64,000 nt of DNA, from assembly GCF_028548395.1 (NCBI RefSeq), contig NZ_JAQQLA010000005.1, positions 62,001-126,000 on the forward strand. The letters are read 5' to 3'. This document shows positions 7,995-17,367 of this stretch, one piece after another (position 1 is the stretch's first letter; each line of letters opens with the position of its first letter). The position numbers and the translations under genes were made by a program. The notes under the pieces were generated by a model. It had not been told where the DNA came from and did not search any database. It saw only the letters and a program-made list of their open reading frames with translations. The DNA comes from Vogesella indigofera (lineage in GTDB: Bacteria; Pseudomonadota; Gammaproteobacteria; Burkholderiales; Chromobacteriaceae).

Positions 7995-8513
7995 ATGCAT
8001 AACTGCATATCCCGTCTCGAACGGCTTGTTGAATGGCTGATGGCGCTGGCACTGGCGGTGATGGTGGCGCTGGTGTTCGGCAACGTGGTGCTGCGCTACG
8101 CGTTCGATTCCGGCATCGCCGCCGCCGAGGAAGTGTCGCGGCTGATGTTCGTGTGGCTGGTGTTTCTCGGTGCCATTCTCGCGGTGCAGCAGAACTCGCA
8201 CCTCGGTGTGGAAATGGTGCAGGCGCGGCTGTCGCCGGCGTGGCGCCGCGGCTGTGCCGTGCTCAGCCATCTGCTGATGCTGTATGCGCTGTGGCTGTTC
8301 CTGCAAGGCAGCTGGAGCCAGACCCTGATCGGGCTGGAAACCTATTCCACCGTGCTCGCCTTCCCGATGGCGCTGTTCGCCGGCGCCGGCCTGTTGTGTG
8401 CCGTGGCCATGCTGCTGCTGATTGCGGCCAACCTTTACCGCATCGTCCGCCGCCACCCGCACGCACAAATCCCCGGTAGCCCGGACTCCCATTCCACCGG
8501 CCAGGACCTGTAA
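7995..8513 (+). CDS. dctQ: TRAP transporter small permease (DctQ type)
   Basis: Encodes 172 residues with four predicted membrane helices, the standard DctQ size and shape. FGNVVLRYAFDSGIAAAEEVSRLMFVWLVFLGA, given here only as position about 30-62, is the conserved DctQ segment with the E-E-x-x-R loop. It pairs with the large permease DctM to form the Na+-dependent secondary transporter in the inner membrane. It sits between gntK (9 bp upstream) and dctM (10 bp downstream). A perfect 14-mer repeat copy (8422-8435) is embedded near its end, encoding AANL. Confidence 0.9.
   Translation: MHNCISRLERLVEWLMALALAVMVALVFGNVVLRYAFDSGIAAAEEVSRLMFVWLVFLGAILAVQQNSHLGVEMVQARLSPAWRRGCAVLSHLLMLYALWLFLQGSWSQTLIGLETYSTVLAFPMALFAGAGLLCAVAMLLLIAANLYRIVRRHPHAQIPGSPDSHSTGQDL
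8422..8435 (-). repeat. 14-mer AAGGTTGGCCGCAA, perfect copy
   Basis: Perfect copy on the minus strand inside dctQ. Confidence 0.9.
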
Positions 8514-8523
8514 GGAATACACC

Positions 8524-9801
8524 ATGACGATCGTGATTTTTCTGGCCGTGCTGTTTGCCTGCATGGCACTGGGCATGCCGGTGGCCTTTGCCCTGATGCT
8601 GACCGGCATCGCGCTGATGTTCCACCTCGACTTCTTCGACGCGCAGCTGGTGGCGCAGAACCTGCTGTCCGGCGCCGACAACTTTCCGCTGATGGCGGTG
8701 CCGTTCTTCATCCTCGCCGGCGAGCTGATGAACGCCGGCGGCATCTCGCGCCGCATCATCAATCTGGCGGTGGCCTTTGTCGGCCACATTCCCGGCGGCC
8801 TCGGCTTTGTCGCCATCGCCGCCTCGGTCTTGCTGGCCAGCCTGTCCGGCTCCGCCATTGCCGATACCGCCGCGCTGGCCACGCTGCTGATCCCGATGAT
8901 GCGCGACCACGGCTACCCGGTGGAGCGGGCCTCCGGCCTGATCGCGTCCGGCGGCATCATCGCGCCGATCATCCCGCCGAGCATGCCGTTCATCATCTTT
9001 GGCGTCACCACCAACACCTCGATTACCGCGCTGTTCCTCGCCGGCATCGTGCCGGGGCTGCTGATGGGCGTCGGCCTGGTGCTGACCTGGCTGCTGGTGT
9101 CGCGCGGCATGAACGTCACGCCGCAACCGAAGCAGAGCTGGGCACAGCGTCGCTACGCGCTGCGCGACGGGGTGTGGGCGCTGATGCTGCCGGTGATCAT
9201 CATCGGCGGCCTGAAGTTCGGCATCTTCACCCCGACCGAGGCGGCGGTGGTGGCGGCGATGTATTCGCTGCTGGTCAGCCTGCTGGTGTATCGCGAGCTG
9301 AAACTGTCGGTGTTGCAGCCGGTATTCGTGCATGCCGCGCGCACCACCGCCACGGTGATGTTCCTGTGCGCCGCCGCGCTGGTGTCGTCGTACATGATCA
9401 CGCTGGCCGATCTGCCGGCACAGATCGCCGAGATGCTGGGGCCGTTGATGGAGCAGCCGCGCCTGCTGATGGCCGCCATGATGGTGCTGCTGCTGGTGGT
9501 CGGCATCGTGATGGACCTGACCCCCACCATTCTGGTGCTGGGGCCGGTGATGATGCCGCTGGTGCAGCAGGCCGGCATCGACGCCACCTACTTTGGCGTG
9601 ATGTTCGTGCTGGTCGGCTCCATCGGCCTGATCACGCCACCGGTCTGCACCGTGCTCAATGTGGTGTGCGGCGTGGCCAAGATTTCGATGGAAAGCGCAA
9701 CCCGCGGCGTGTGGCCGTTCCTGCTGACCTACCTGCTGTTGCTTAGCCTGCTGGTAGCGGTGCCGGAAGTGGTCACCGTTCCCGCCCAGTTCTTCCGCTG
9801 A
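8524..9801 (+). CDS. dctM: TRAP transporter large permease (DctM type)
   Basis: Encodes 425 residues, the normal DctM length, with about 12 hydrophobic helices. The start is the ATG after TAAGGAATACACC; the longer open frame reading into dctQ is not used. Typical marks are GADNFPLMAVPFFILAGELM near residue 50, SGSAIADTAALATLLIPMM, GGIIAPIIPPSMPFIIFG, and GLITPPVCTVLNVVCG. It is the translocating subunit of the TRAP system. Given gntK in the same operon, gluconate or another sugar acid is the likely substrate, although DctQMP-type systems more often carry C4-dicarboxylates. Confidence 0.93.
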   Translation: MTIVIFLAVLFACMALGMPVAFALMLTGIALMFHLDFFDAQLVAQNLLSGADNFPLMAVPFFILAGELMNAGGISRRIINLAVAFVGHIPGGLGFVAIAASVLLASLSGSAIADTAALATLLIPMMRDHGYPVERASGLIASGGIIAPIIPPSMPFIIFGVTTNTSITALFLAGIVPGLLMGVGLVLTWLLVSRGMNVTPQPKQSWAQRRYALRDGVWALMLPVIIIGGLKFGIFTPTEAAVVAAMYSLLVSLLVYRELKLSVLQPVFVHAARTTATVMFLCAAALVSSYMITLADLPAQIAEMLGPLMEQPRLLMAAMMVLLLVVGIVMDLTPTILVLGPVMMPLVQQAGIDATYFGVMFVLVGSIGLITPPVCTVLNVVCGVAKISMESATRGVWPFLLTYLLLLSLLVAVPEVVTVPAQFFR

Positions 9802-9851
9802 GCGTAAGCCAGCCCGATCACAGCTGTAACAACACAACCGAGGAGAGACTC

Positions 9852-10865
9852 ATGAAAACAATGTTCAAACCGCTGCTGGCCTGCCTGATCACCGCCGGTA
9901 CCCTGGCCGCACCGCAGGCGCTGGCCGCCGACATCAAGCCGCGCATCATCCGCTTTGGCTACGGTCTGGCGGATGACAGCAACCAGGGCCGCGCGGTGAA
10001 GCTGTTTGCCGACGAAGTGGCTAAGCGCTCCGGTGGCAAGCTGAAGGTGAAGGGCTTCGGCTCCGCCAGCCTCGGCAACGACGTGCAGATGCAGAACGCG
10101 CTGATCGGCGGCGCGCAGGAAATGATGGTCGGCTCCACCGCCACGCTGGTGGGGGTGGAAAAGGACTTCGGCGTCTATGACCTGCCGTTCCTGTTTGCGA
10201 ATGAAAAAGAGGCCGACACCGTGCTGGACGGCCCGTTCGGGCAGAAACTGATCGCCCGGCTGCCGGCCAAGGGCCTGGTCGGCCTGACCTACTGGGAAAA
10301 CGGCTTCCGCAACGTGACCAACACCAAGCGGCCGATCACCCGCTTCGAGGACTTCCAGGGCATCAAGCTGCGCGTGATGCAGAACCCGGTGTACATCGAC
10401 ATGTTCAACAGCTTCGGCGCCAATGCCGTGCCGCTGGCGTTCGCCGAGCTGTTCACCGCGCTGGAAACCCGCGCCGTGGACGGCCAGGAAAACCCAGTCA
10501 ACACCATCCAGTCCAGCAAGTTCTACGAAGTGCAGAAGTACCTGTCGGTGACCAAGCACGTGTACAGCCCGTGGGTGATGACCGCCAGCAAGAAGTGGTG
10601 GGACGGCCTGTCCCGCGACGAGCAGAAGATCCTGCAGGACGCCGCGGTGGTGTCGCGCAGCTTCGAGCGCAAGGATTCTCGCGCCGAGGCGATGCGCAGC
10701 GTGAAATTCCTGACCCAGCAGGGCATGAAGATCAACATGGTCAGCGACGCCGAACTGAAGCGCATGCGTGACAAGGCCAAGCCGGCCTTCGACAAGTTTG
10801 CGGCCAACGGTGGCGCCGAGGTGCTGAAGGACCTGCAGGGCGCGCTGGGCCAGTTGCGCAAGTAA
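9852..10865 (+). CDS. dctP: TRAP transporter solute-binding protein (DctP type)
   Basis: Encodes 337 residues, with a signal peptide (MKTMFKPLLACLITAGTLAAP, cleavage near ALAA). The mature part has the DctP signature GIKLRVMQNP, whose Arg normally pairs with the substrate carboxylate, followed by NALGA-like SFGANAVPLAFAELFTALE and VDGQENPVNTI. It delivers a carboxylate substrate to DctQM in the inner membrane. It is the last gene of the gntK-dctQMP operon, and a GC-rich hairpin at 10881-10906 may end the transcript. Confidence 0.93.
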   Translation: MKTMFKPLLACLITAGTLAAPQALAADIKPRIIRFGYGLADDSNQGRAVKLFADEVAKRSGGKLKVKGFGSASLGNDVQMQNALIGGAQEMMVGSTATLVGVEKDFGVYDLPFLFANEKEADTVLDGPFGQKLIARLPAKGLVGLTYWENGFRNVTNTKRPITRFEDFQGIKLRVMQNPVYIDMFNSFGANAVPLAFAELFTALETRAVDGQENPVNTIQSSKFYEVQKYLSVTKHVYSPWVMTASKKWWDGLSRDEQKILQDAAVVSRSFERKDSRAEAMRSVKFLTQQGMKINMVSDAELKRMRDKAKPAFDKFAANGGAEVLKDLQGALGQLRK

Positions 10866-10880
10866 GCCTGAGCCATCACC

Positions 10881-10906
10881 GTGGCGGCGCCAGCGTGCGC
10901 CGCCAC
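10881..10906 (+). terminator. Probable terminator hairpin after dctP
   Basis: Perfect 10-bp stem GTGGCGGCGC (10881-10890) with GCGCCGCCAC (10897-10906) and a 6-nt loop, followed by a weak GCTGTCTTTCC tract. Confidence 0.5.
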
Positions 10907-10962
10907 GCTGTCTTTCCCCGCGCTGGCATCTGCCGGCGCTTTGTTTTGCCCATGCCCGCGCA

Positions 10963-10976
10963 AAGGTTGGCCGCAA
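10963..10976 (+). repeat. 14-mer AAGGTTGGCCGCAA, perfect copy
   Basis: Perfect copy, intergenic. Confidence 0.9.
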
Positions 10977-11369
10977 GCGCGGTTGCCAGCACTGGCGCGG
11001 CCAGCCGCCCCTGAGACGGCTTGCTTGTCGTGTGTCTCATCGGGCGCGTTGTGCATTCGTGCCGTCTCACTGGCGGTAATGGTCGATCCGGCGGCTTCGG
11101 CGGCGCATTGTTTCTACTGCATGCTCGTACTCGCGCGATTGGCTATTAGCGCTATCCACACTCGCACCCTCCACACGATTTCTCCCGCAAAACCTTCCGT
11201 TCCCCTGCATGGAAATGATCCAGTGTCCGGCACACGGCTCGTGCCGGTTTGCTGCTGCCCGGCACTTGTCGCAGCGCCTGCGCCGTCGTGGGCGACTGAT
11301 TTCTGCCGCCACGCCCACCATTAAGTCATCTTGTTTGAGCACAGTTTTAATCGAAAAGCATTTGATGTT

Positions 11370-11388
11370 GCGAATCGTTTTCATTTGC
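11370..11388. promoter_or_regulatory. Putative Fur box
   Basis: GCGAATCGTTTTCATTTGC; its complement matches the 19-bp Fur consensus at about 12 of 19 positions by eye. It lies 68 bp before the receptor start, in the AT-rich part of the gap. Confidence 0.5.
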
Positions 11389-11455
11389 GTTATTGTTCAT
11401 GAAAAGCCATCCGACAGTTAAAGATATCGCTTAACAAAACAGGAAATCGCTCGCC

Positions 11456-13654
11456 ATGCAGCCCCAGTCTCCTTTGTCTCTTTCCCATTCAGCCGCTTCG
11501 GTTACCACAACAGCATCCCTGCTCAAGCCGCTGGCTTTTGCCACGCGCATGGCCTTCTCCGGGATGCTGGTGGTCGGGTTTGCAGGCCATGCCTACGCCG
11601 AAGAAGTCGCCGAGCTTCCGGCGGTGCAGGTTAGCGCGGACCAGTCCAGGCTGCTTTCCCGGCCTTATGCCGGCGGCCAGGTTGCCCGTGGGGGGCGCTT
11701 GGGCATGCTGGGTAATGCGGCCGCGATGAAGTCGCCGTTCAGCACTAGCAGCTATACCTCGCAGGCGATACAGGACCAGCAGGCGGCAACGGTGGCCGAT
11801 GTGCTGGCCAAGGACTCTTCCGTCCGCGCCAGCCAGACAGGGGGGGTGGTCGATTCGTTCTTCATCCGGGGTTTTCCGATTGGAGAGGGGAATCTGGGTG
11901 AAGTCGCGCTCGATGGGCTCTATGGTGTAGCCCCCAACTACCGGGTATTCACCGAATACGCCGAACGGGTCGAGGTGATCAAGGGGCCGGCCGCGCTGCT
12001 GTACGGCATGTCGCCAAACAGTGGTGTCGGCGGCGTGATCAACGTGGTGCCAAAGCGGGCGCTCGTTCAGGACCTGACCCGGTTCACCGCCGACTACGCG
12101 TCGGATGCGCAGGGGGGCGGGCATCTCGATGTCAGCCGGCGCTTCGGCACGGATGAGCAGTTTGGCGTGCGCTTCAACGGCAGCCACCACCAGGGCGACA
12201 CCGCCGTGGACAAGCAGTCCCGCACCGCGGATGTCGGGGCCTTGTCGCTCGACTATCAGGGCGAGCGCTTCAAGGCGACGCTGGACCTGATCAGCCAGCA
12301 GGAGGAGTTCGATGCCCCGTCGCGGCCGTTTCTGGTCGCCGCCGGTGTCGCCGTGCCGTCGGCGCCGGACGGGCAGAACAACGTAACCCAGCAATGGGCG
12401 TGGTCGAAGATCAGCGACCGCTCGGCCATGTTGCGCACCGAATACGAACTGAGCGACAAGCTGGCGCTATTTGCCAATGTCGGCGCCGCCCACACGGAGG
12501 TGTCGCGCCTGTCCGATCAGACGCCGACGATTCTGAACGCCGCGGGCGATACCACGGCGACGCCGATGCACTTCAAGTTCGACATCGAGCGCTTCACGGC
12601 CGACGCGGGCGCGCGTGCCCGCTTCGATACCGGTCCGGTACGTCATGCGGTTACCTTGCAGGCCAGCACCTATCGTGACCAGCTGGCGCGGGGTTCCACG
12701 AGCGGCACGGCCGTGCTGTCGAACATCTACTCGCCGGTGGACAGCCCGAGCCAGAACGTGAGCGCGCCGTCGACGGTGCCGAAGGTGTCCGAAACCACGC
12801 TGTCCGGCGTCGCCCTGGCCGACACGCTGTCCATGCTCGACGAGCGCCTGCAGCTCATGGTCGGCGTGCGCCGGCAGCAGGTCGAATCGGACAACTTCAA
12901 CACGACTACCGGCGCCGTGACGTCTTCCTACGACAAGAGTGCGGTGACGCCGTTGTTCGGCATCGTCTTCAAGCCATGGGAAAAGGTCTCGCTTTACGCC
13001 AACCGTATCGAAGGGCTGAGCAAGGGAGACATCGCACCGGCGACGGCATCCAACTCGGGGGAGGTGTTCGCACCGTACAAGTCGAAGCAGTATGAGGTCG
13101 GGGTGAAGATCGATCACGGTGGCCTGATGACCACGGTGAGCGCTTTCCAGATCACGAAGCCGAGCGGCCAGCTCACCAACGGCGTGTTCGCGGTTGACGC
13201 CGAGCAGCGCAACCGTGGTCTGGAACTCAATGTGGCCGGCGAAGTGGCGAAGTCGGTGCGGCTGTTTGGTGGCGTCACCTTGCTCGACGCCGAGCTGACC
13301 AAGACCAACAGCAGCGCTACCCGCGGCAAAGAGCCGGTTGGCGTTCCATCGGTGCAGGCGAACCTGAATGCCGAGTGGGATACGCCGTGGCTGTCGGGAC
13401 TCACGCTGACGGGCGGCGTGGCCTATACGGGCAAGCAATACGTCAACCAGGCCAATACGCAAAGCCTCCCGTCTTGGACCAAGGTCGACGTCGGTACGCG
13501 CTATCGCACCAAGATCGACGGCAAGCCCACCACGTTCCGGGCTGGCGTTCAGAACGTGTTCAACCGCGACTACTGGTCGGGCGTGGCCTCCTACAGCACC
13601 CTCTCGCAAGGGGCGCCTCGCACGCTGCAGCTGTCCGCCACGGTGGACTTCTAA
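11456..13654 (+). CDS. TonB-dependent siderophore receptor
   Basis: Encodes 732 residues. A long signal region ends near HAYAEEVAELPAVQVSA, where the TonB-box-like start lies. The plug domain spans about residues 60-220 (FFIRGFPIG, ERVEVIKGPAALLYG, GGVINVVPKR) and the 22-strand barrel follows, ending in the aromatic LSATVDF. It has no N-terminal signalling (STN) extension. It imports a ferric siderophore across the outer membrane using TonB energy. It heads an operon with an MFS protein, a binding protein, permease and ATPase, and a Fur-like site lies upstream. The siderophore identity cannot be read from sequence. Confidence 0.93.
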   Translation: MQPQSPLSLSHSAASVTTTASLLKPLAFATRMAFSGMLVVGFAGHAYAEEVAELPAVQVSADQSRLLSRPYAGGQVARGGRLGMLGNAAAMKSPFSTSSYTSQAIQDQQAATVADVLAKDSSVRASQTGGVVDSFFIRGFPIGEGNLGEVALDGLYGVAPNYRVFTEYAERVEVIKGPAALLYGMSPNSGVGGVINVVPKRALVQDLTRFTADYASDAQGGGHLDVSRRFGTDEQFGVRFNGSHHQGDTAVDKQSRTADVGALSLDYQGERFKATLDLISQQEEFDAPSRPFLVAAGVAVPSAPDGQNNVTQQWAWSKISDRSAMLRTEYELSDKLALFANVGAAHTEVSRLSDQTPTILNAAGDTTATPMHFKFDIERFTADAGARARFDTGPVRHAVTLQASTYRDQLARGSTSGTAVLSNIYSPVDSPSQNVSAPSTVPKVSETTLSGVALADTLSMLDERLQLMVGVRRQQVESDNFNTTTGAVTSSYDKSAVTPLFGIVFKPWEKVSLYANRIEGLSKGDIAPATASNSGEVFAPYKSKQYEVGVKIDHGGLMTTVSAFQITKPSGQLTNGVFAVDAEQRNRGLELNVAGEVAKSVRLFGGVTLLDAELTKTNSSATRGKEPVGVPSVQANLNAEWDTPWLSGLTLTGGVAYTGKQYVNQANTQSLPSWTKVDVGTRYRTKIDGKPTTFRAGVQNVFNRDYWSGVASYSTLSQGAPRTLQLSATVDF

Positions 13655-13675
13655 ACCGGGTGGGGGAGGTCGACT

Positions 13676-13804
13676 ATGCAAAGCCATACTCAGCTGCTTG
13701 AGGCCGAAATCGGGAGCCTGAAGGCTTGGACGCCCGGTGTGCTCCGGCCCATCCTGGATGCGGCCGTCGCGGTGATAGGTCCCAATCCGCTGCGGATGGA
13801 TTGA
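13676..13804 (+). CDS. 42-residue hypothetical protein between receptor and MFS genes
   Basis: A short ORF (MQSHTQLLEAEIGSLKAWTP at the N terminus, ending GPNPLRMD). A strong Shine-Dalgarno (GGGGGAGG, 13662-13669) stands 6 nt before the ATG. It fills the space between the receptor stop and the MFS start, ending 3 bp before the latter. It has no membrane segment or signal peptide, and the composition is that of a soluble amphipathic helix pair. I do not recognise a family. The good ribosome site and tight packing argue for translation. It may instead serve mainly to couple translation of the MFS gene. Confidence 0.5.
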   Translation: MQSHTQLLEAEIGSLKAWTPGVLRPILDAAVAVIGPNPLRMD

Positions 13805-13807
13805 GCC

Positions 13808-15034
13808 ATGTCGAATGTCGTCGCACCGGGGCCGGCGTCGCGTCTGGTCCACCTGCTGTTCGTGATTCAACTGGTGTCGATGGGTGCCATGGAGATGAGT
13901 GGCCCGTTCTGGCCACTGCACCTGAAGGCGCTGAGTACCGCCAGTTGGGAATTCGGCTTCTCGGGAGTCGCCGTCTACGTCGGACCGATGCTCGGCATCG
14001 TGCTTACCAGCGCGTTCTGGGGCCGGGTCGGTGACCGTTTCGGCCACAAGCTGATGATGATCCGCGCCTTGCTCGGTCTCGCGCTGACCCAGTTGGCACT
14101 GGCCTACGCGCAGGATGTGTGGACCATTCTGGCCTTGCGCTTCGTGCAGGGGGCCTGCGCTGGCTTCATCGCGCCAGCGCAGGCCTATGGCGTCAGTATC
14201 GAGTCGCCGGCGCGCCGGGCGCGCCTGTTCGCCTATCTGCAGGTGTCCACCAATATCGGATCGCTGGCCGGTGCGGTGATGGGCGGCCTGATCCTGGACC
14301 ATGCCAATTTCCGCTGGATCAACATCGGCGCCGCCGTGCTGTGCGCCGCCTGCGCCGCCGCCGTGGCGCTGCTGCTGCCCGGCGTGGCGCCGGTCGCCAG
14401 GGCCGTACCCGCTACCACCACGGTGCAGGTCGACCTTTCCTCCGCGTGGCGTCGCGCGCCGATCGCCGGACTGCTGGCGGTGACCGGCATCCTGCTGGTC
14501 AGTCGCATGGTCACCCAGACGCCGTTCTCGCTGTACGTGAGTTCGGTGTTCGGGGTGAGCAACTGGCTGGTGGGATTGTGCTATGGCCTGCTGGCGCTCG
14601 GTTTCGTCGTGTCCGCCTCGCTGTGGGCGCGCTACTTCGAGCACGCCAGCTTGCCGTTGGCGCTGCGCCGCATCGGCCATGTGGCGATGGCCTGCGCGGT
14701 GTTGACGGCTGCCGCCGGCATCACGCGCGATATCGGAGCCTTCTTTGCCATCCACTTTGCCTGGGGCGTGCTGCTCGGTGCGACCACGCCGGTGCTGATG
14801 GCGCTGATCTCCAGGTCGGCCGGCAGCCTGGGGCAGGGCTACGTGCTCGGGGTGGCGCAGAGCACCGCGCAGTTCTCGTCGATCACCGGCATCGCGCTGG
14901 GCGGCTGGCTGACGCAGAGTTTCGGGCTGCAATACACCTATTTCTATGTGGCGGCGTGCTATCTGCTGGCCGTGGCGGCGGTGCTGCTGGTGCGGAGGGA
15001 GCGCATGCCCGCGCCTCAGCAGCAGGGTGCGTAG
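13808..15034 (+). CDS. MFS transporter in siderophore operon
   Basis: Encodes 408 residues with 12 predicted helices in two halves. The MFS loop signature between helices 2 and 3 is GRVGDRFGHKLMM, and a second copy-like motif follows the central loop around residue 215. In siderophore loci this type of MFS protein usually exports a siderophore or its precursor (AlcS, PvsC or SbnD type) and sometimes takes up an iron complex through the inner membrane. Since an ABC importer is encoded beside it and no biosynthetic genes are present, export is uncertain. It is packed 3 bp after the 42-codon ORF. Confidence 0.88.
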   Translation: MSNVVAPGPASRLVHLLFVIQLVSMGAMEMSGPFWPLHLKALSTASWEFGFSGVAVYVGPMLGIVLTSAFWGRVGDRFGHKLMMIRALLGLALTQLALAYAQDVWTILALRFVQGACAGFIAPAQAYGVSIESPARRARLFAYLQVSTNIGSLAGAVMGGLILDHANFRWINIGAAVLCAACAAAVALLLPGVAPVARAVPATTTVQVDLSSAWRRAPIAGLLAVTGILLVSRMVTQTPFSLYVSSVFGVSNWLVGLCYGLLALGFVVSASLWARYFEHASLPLALRRIGHVAMACAVLTAAAGITRDIGAFFAIHFAWGVLLGATTPVLMALISRSAGSLGQGYVLGVAQSTAQFSSITGIALGGWLTQSFGLQYTYFYVAACYLLAVAAVLLVRRERMPAPQQQGA

Positions 15035-15112
15035 TCGCCGCTTCGTTCTCCTGCCGGCTCGGAATGCCGTGAAACAAATCGAATACGAAGCAGTTATTTT
15101 TTGAGGATATTG

Positions 15113-16309
15113 ATGATGCTATTTCAACGCCGACGGGCGCTGGTGGTACTCGTGGCGCTCTGCCTGATGGTGGCGCTGGGGGCACTGTTCTTCATGACGG
15201 GGCCGGCCAAGGCGGATGCGTCCGCGGTGCTTGCCGAGGGACGCACCACGGTCACCGACCTGGCCGGGCGCAAGGTGCAGGTGCGTCTGCCGGTACAGCG
15301 CGTGATCCTGGGTGAGGGGCGCCAACTGTACCTGGTGGCCGCGCTCGATACCGACAACCCGCTCAAGCGTATCGCCGGTTGGCGCAAGGATCTGATCCAG
15401 TCCGATCCGGACACCTATCGCGGCTACCTGCGCAAGTTTCCCGGGATCGCCGACCTTCCCACTTTCGGCGGCTTCGAGGACGGTACCTTCGATATCGAGC
15501 AGGCGATCTCGCTCAAGCCCGACGTGATCGTGATGAACATCGAGGCCCAGCGCGCCACCGAAGACGCGCGCTATATCGAGAAGTTGGCCGCACTCGACAT
15601 TCCGGTGGTGTACGTGGATTTCCGCCACGCCCCGATGGAAAACACCGAGCCGACCATGCGTCTGTTCGGCAAGCTGTTCGGCAAGGAACAGCGTGCCGAG
15701 GCATTCATCGCGTTCCACAACGAGCAGGTCAAGCGCGTCACCGACGTGATCGAGGCCCGCCAGCCGGCGCGCCCCAGGGTGTTCATCGAGCGCATCGGCG
15801 GCTACACCGAGGACTGCTGTCTGAGCTTCGGCAACGAGAACTTCGGACGCTTCGTGGAGATCGCGGGCGGCGACAACGTCGCCAAGCAGGCGATCCGTGG
15901 CACGTTCGGTCAGCTGAACCCGGAGCAGGTGATCGCTGCCGACCCTGAGCAGGTGGTGGTGACCAGCGCCAATTGGGAGGCGTTCGTGCCGAATGGCAGC
16001 TGGGTGGGCGTGGGGCCAGGGGCCAACCTGAAGCAAGCCGCGCACAAGTTGGCCGCCTACCCGAATCGCCCGGCCTACGCCGGCATCACGGCTAACCGTA
16101 AGCACGCGTTCCACGCCATCTGGCACCAGTTCTACAACAGCCCGTACCAGTTCGTGGCGATCCAGCAGCTGGCCAAGTGGTTTCACCCCGAGCTGTTCGC
16201 CGATCTCGACCCGGATGCCACCTTCCGCGAGCTGCACGAGCGCTTCCTGCCGATTCCGTACCAGCCGGGCTATTTCGTGAGCCTGCACGAGAAGGAGGGG
16301 CAATCATGA
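15113..16309 (+). CDS. Iron-siderophore ABC transporter substrate-binding protein
   Basis: Encodes 398 residues. I chose the ATG at 15113, 5 nt after GAGGA; a second ATG follows directly. The N terminus has a hydrophobic export segment (ALVVLVALCLMVALGALFF). The FecB/PeriBP domain begins at TTVTDLAGRKVQVRLPVQRV and includes PDVIVMNIEAQ and PVVYVDFRHAP. It would deliver a ferric siderophore from the periplasm to the permease. The stop overlaps the permease start (ATGA). At nearly 400 residues it is longer than FecB or FhuD (about 300), with an extended C-terminal lobe. Confidence 0.9.
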   Translation: MMLFQRRRALVVLVALCLMVALGALFFMTGPAKADASAVLAEGRTTVTDLAGRKVQVRLPVQRVILGEGRQLYLVAALDTDNPLKRIAGWRKDLIQSDPDTYRGYLRKFPGIADLPTFGGFEDGTFDIEQAISLKPDVIVMNIEAQRATEDARYIEKLAALDIPVVYVDFRHAPMENTEPTMRLFGKLFGKEQRAEAFIAFHNEQVKRVTDVIEARQPARPRVFIERIGGYTEDCCLSFGNENFGRFVEIAGGDNVAKQAIRGTFGQLNPEQVIAADPEQVVVTSANWEAFVPNGSWVGVGPGANLKQAAHKLAAYPNRPAYAGITANRKHAFHAIWHQFYNSPYQFVAIQQLAKWFHPELFADLDPDATFRELHERFLPIPYQPGYFVSLHEKEGQS

Positions 16310-17367
16310 GCGCCGCCGACATGAGCATCCCCAAGCGGAGTGCGACGTACCGCGGGCTGGTGCAGAAGAAGCGCCTGATGCTGGGGGTCTTCGCCATCCT
16401 GCTGCTGTTGAGCCTGCTGCTCGACCTGGCGCTTGGCCCGGCCAGCTACAGCCTGGGCGACGTGGTGCACGCGCTGTTCCGTCCGGACAGTGCCGCCTTG
16501 CAGACCCGGGTGGTGCTGTGGGAGATCCGCCTGCCGGTGGCGCTGATGGCGCTGGCGGTGGGGGCCGCGCTGTCGCTGGCCGGCGCGCAGATGCAGACCA
16601 TCCTCAACAACCCGCTGGCCAGCCCGTTCACGCTCGGCATTTCCGCCGCCGCCAGCTTCGGCGCGGCCCTGGGGCTGGCGTTCGGGCTCAAGCTGTTTCC
16701 GGCCGCGGCCGAGTACATGGTGCCGCTCAACGCCTTCCTGATAGCGATGCTGTCGGCGATGCTGATCCACATGCTGAGCCTGCGCCGCGGCGTGAGCGCC
16801 GAGACCATCGTGCTGCTCGGCATCGCGCTGGTGTTCACCTTCAACGCGCTGCTGGCGCTGGCGCAATACTTCGCCAGCGAGCAGGCGGTGGCCGCCGTGG
16901 TGTTCTGGACCATGGGCAGCCTGACCAAGGCCACCTGGCCCAAGCTTGGCGTGGTGTGCCTGGTGATTCTGGTCACGCTGCCGGTCTTCGCCAGACGCGC
17001 GTGGGCGCTCACCGCGCTGCGCCTGGGCGACGACAAGGCCGCCAGCTTCGGCGTGGACGTGCGCCGCCTGCGCTTCCAGACCCTGATCCTGGTCAGCCTG
17101 CTGGCCGCGTTTCCGGTGGCCTTCGTCGGCTCCATCGGCTTCGTCGGCCTGGTCGGCCCGCACATCGCGCGCATGCTGATCGGCGAGGACCAGCGCTTCT
17201 TCCTGCCGGCGTCGATGCTGGCCGGCGCGCTGATGCTGTCCGCGAGCTCCGTGGTGAGCAAGACGCTGATCCCGGGGGCGATCTTCCCCATCGGGGTGGT
17301 CACCTCGCTCATCGGCATGCCGTTCTTCATTTCACTCATACTCGGCAGCAAAAAGAACGCATGGTGA
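16306..17367 (+). CDS. FecCD-family iron ABC permease
   Basis: Encodes 353 residues with 9-10 helices. The start ATG overlaps the binding-protein stop by 4 bp; upstream in-frame sequence is inside the preceding gene and is not used. Typical FecCD features are RLPVALMALAVGAALSLAGAQMQTILNNPLASPF (position about 70-103), FVGLVGPHIARMLIG and PIGVVTSLIGMPFF near the end. Only one permease gene is present, so it probably homodimerises with two ATPase subunits. Its last 7 bp overlap the ATPase gene. Confidence 0.93.
   Translation: MSAADMSIPKRSATYRGLVQKKRLMLGVFAILLLLSLLLDLALGPASYSLGDVVHALFRPDSAALQTRVVLWEIRLPVALMALAVGAALSLAGAQMQTILNNPLASPFTLGISAAASFGAALGLAFGLKLFPAAAEYMVPLNAFLIAMLSAMLIHMLSLRRGVSAETIVLLGIALVFTFNALLALAQYFASEQAVAAVVFWTMGSLTKATWPKLGVVCLVILVTLPVFARRAWALTALRLGDDKAASFGVDVRRLRFQTLILVSLLAAFPVAFVGSIGFVGLVGPHIARMLIGEDQRFFLPASMLAGALMLSASSVVSKTLIPGAIFPIGVVTSLIGMPFFISLILGSKKNAW

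Larger units (their letters stand above)
10866..11455. other. 590-bp intergenic region upstream of the siderophore operon
   Basis: It holds the dctP hairpin, one perfect 14-mer repeat (10963-10976), and a more AT-rich stretch (about 11320-11455) with a Fur-box-like site and presumably the siderophore promoter. Short open frames here (for example 11209-11421) have no family features and were not called. Confidence 0.6.

Noticed and set aside
11209..11421. A 70-codon frame before the siderophore receptor
   Set aside because: It covers the probable promoter and Fur box, has no ribosome site of note and no recognisable features.
12467..14932. An 821-codon open frame on the minus strand, and similar long antisense frames elsewhere (for example 8263-9837 and 20402-21898)
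   Set aside because: They run opposite clear receptor, MFS and TRAP genes, have compositions rich in His, Gln, Arg and Gly, and show no family motifs. They result from high GC in the real genes.
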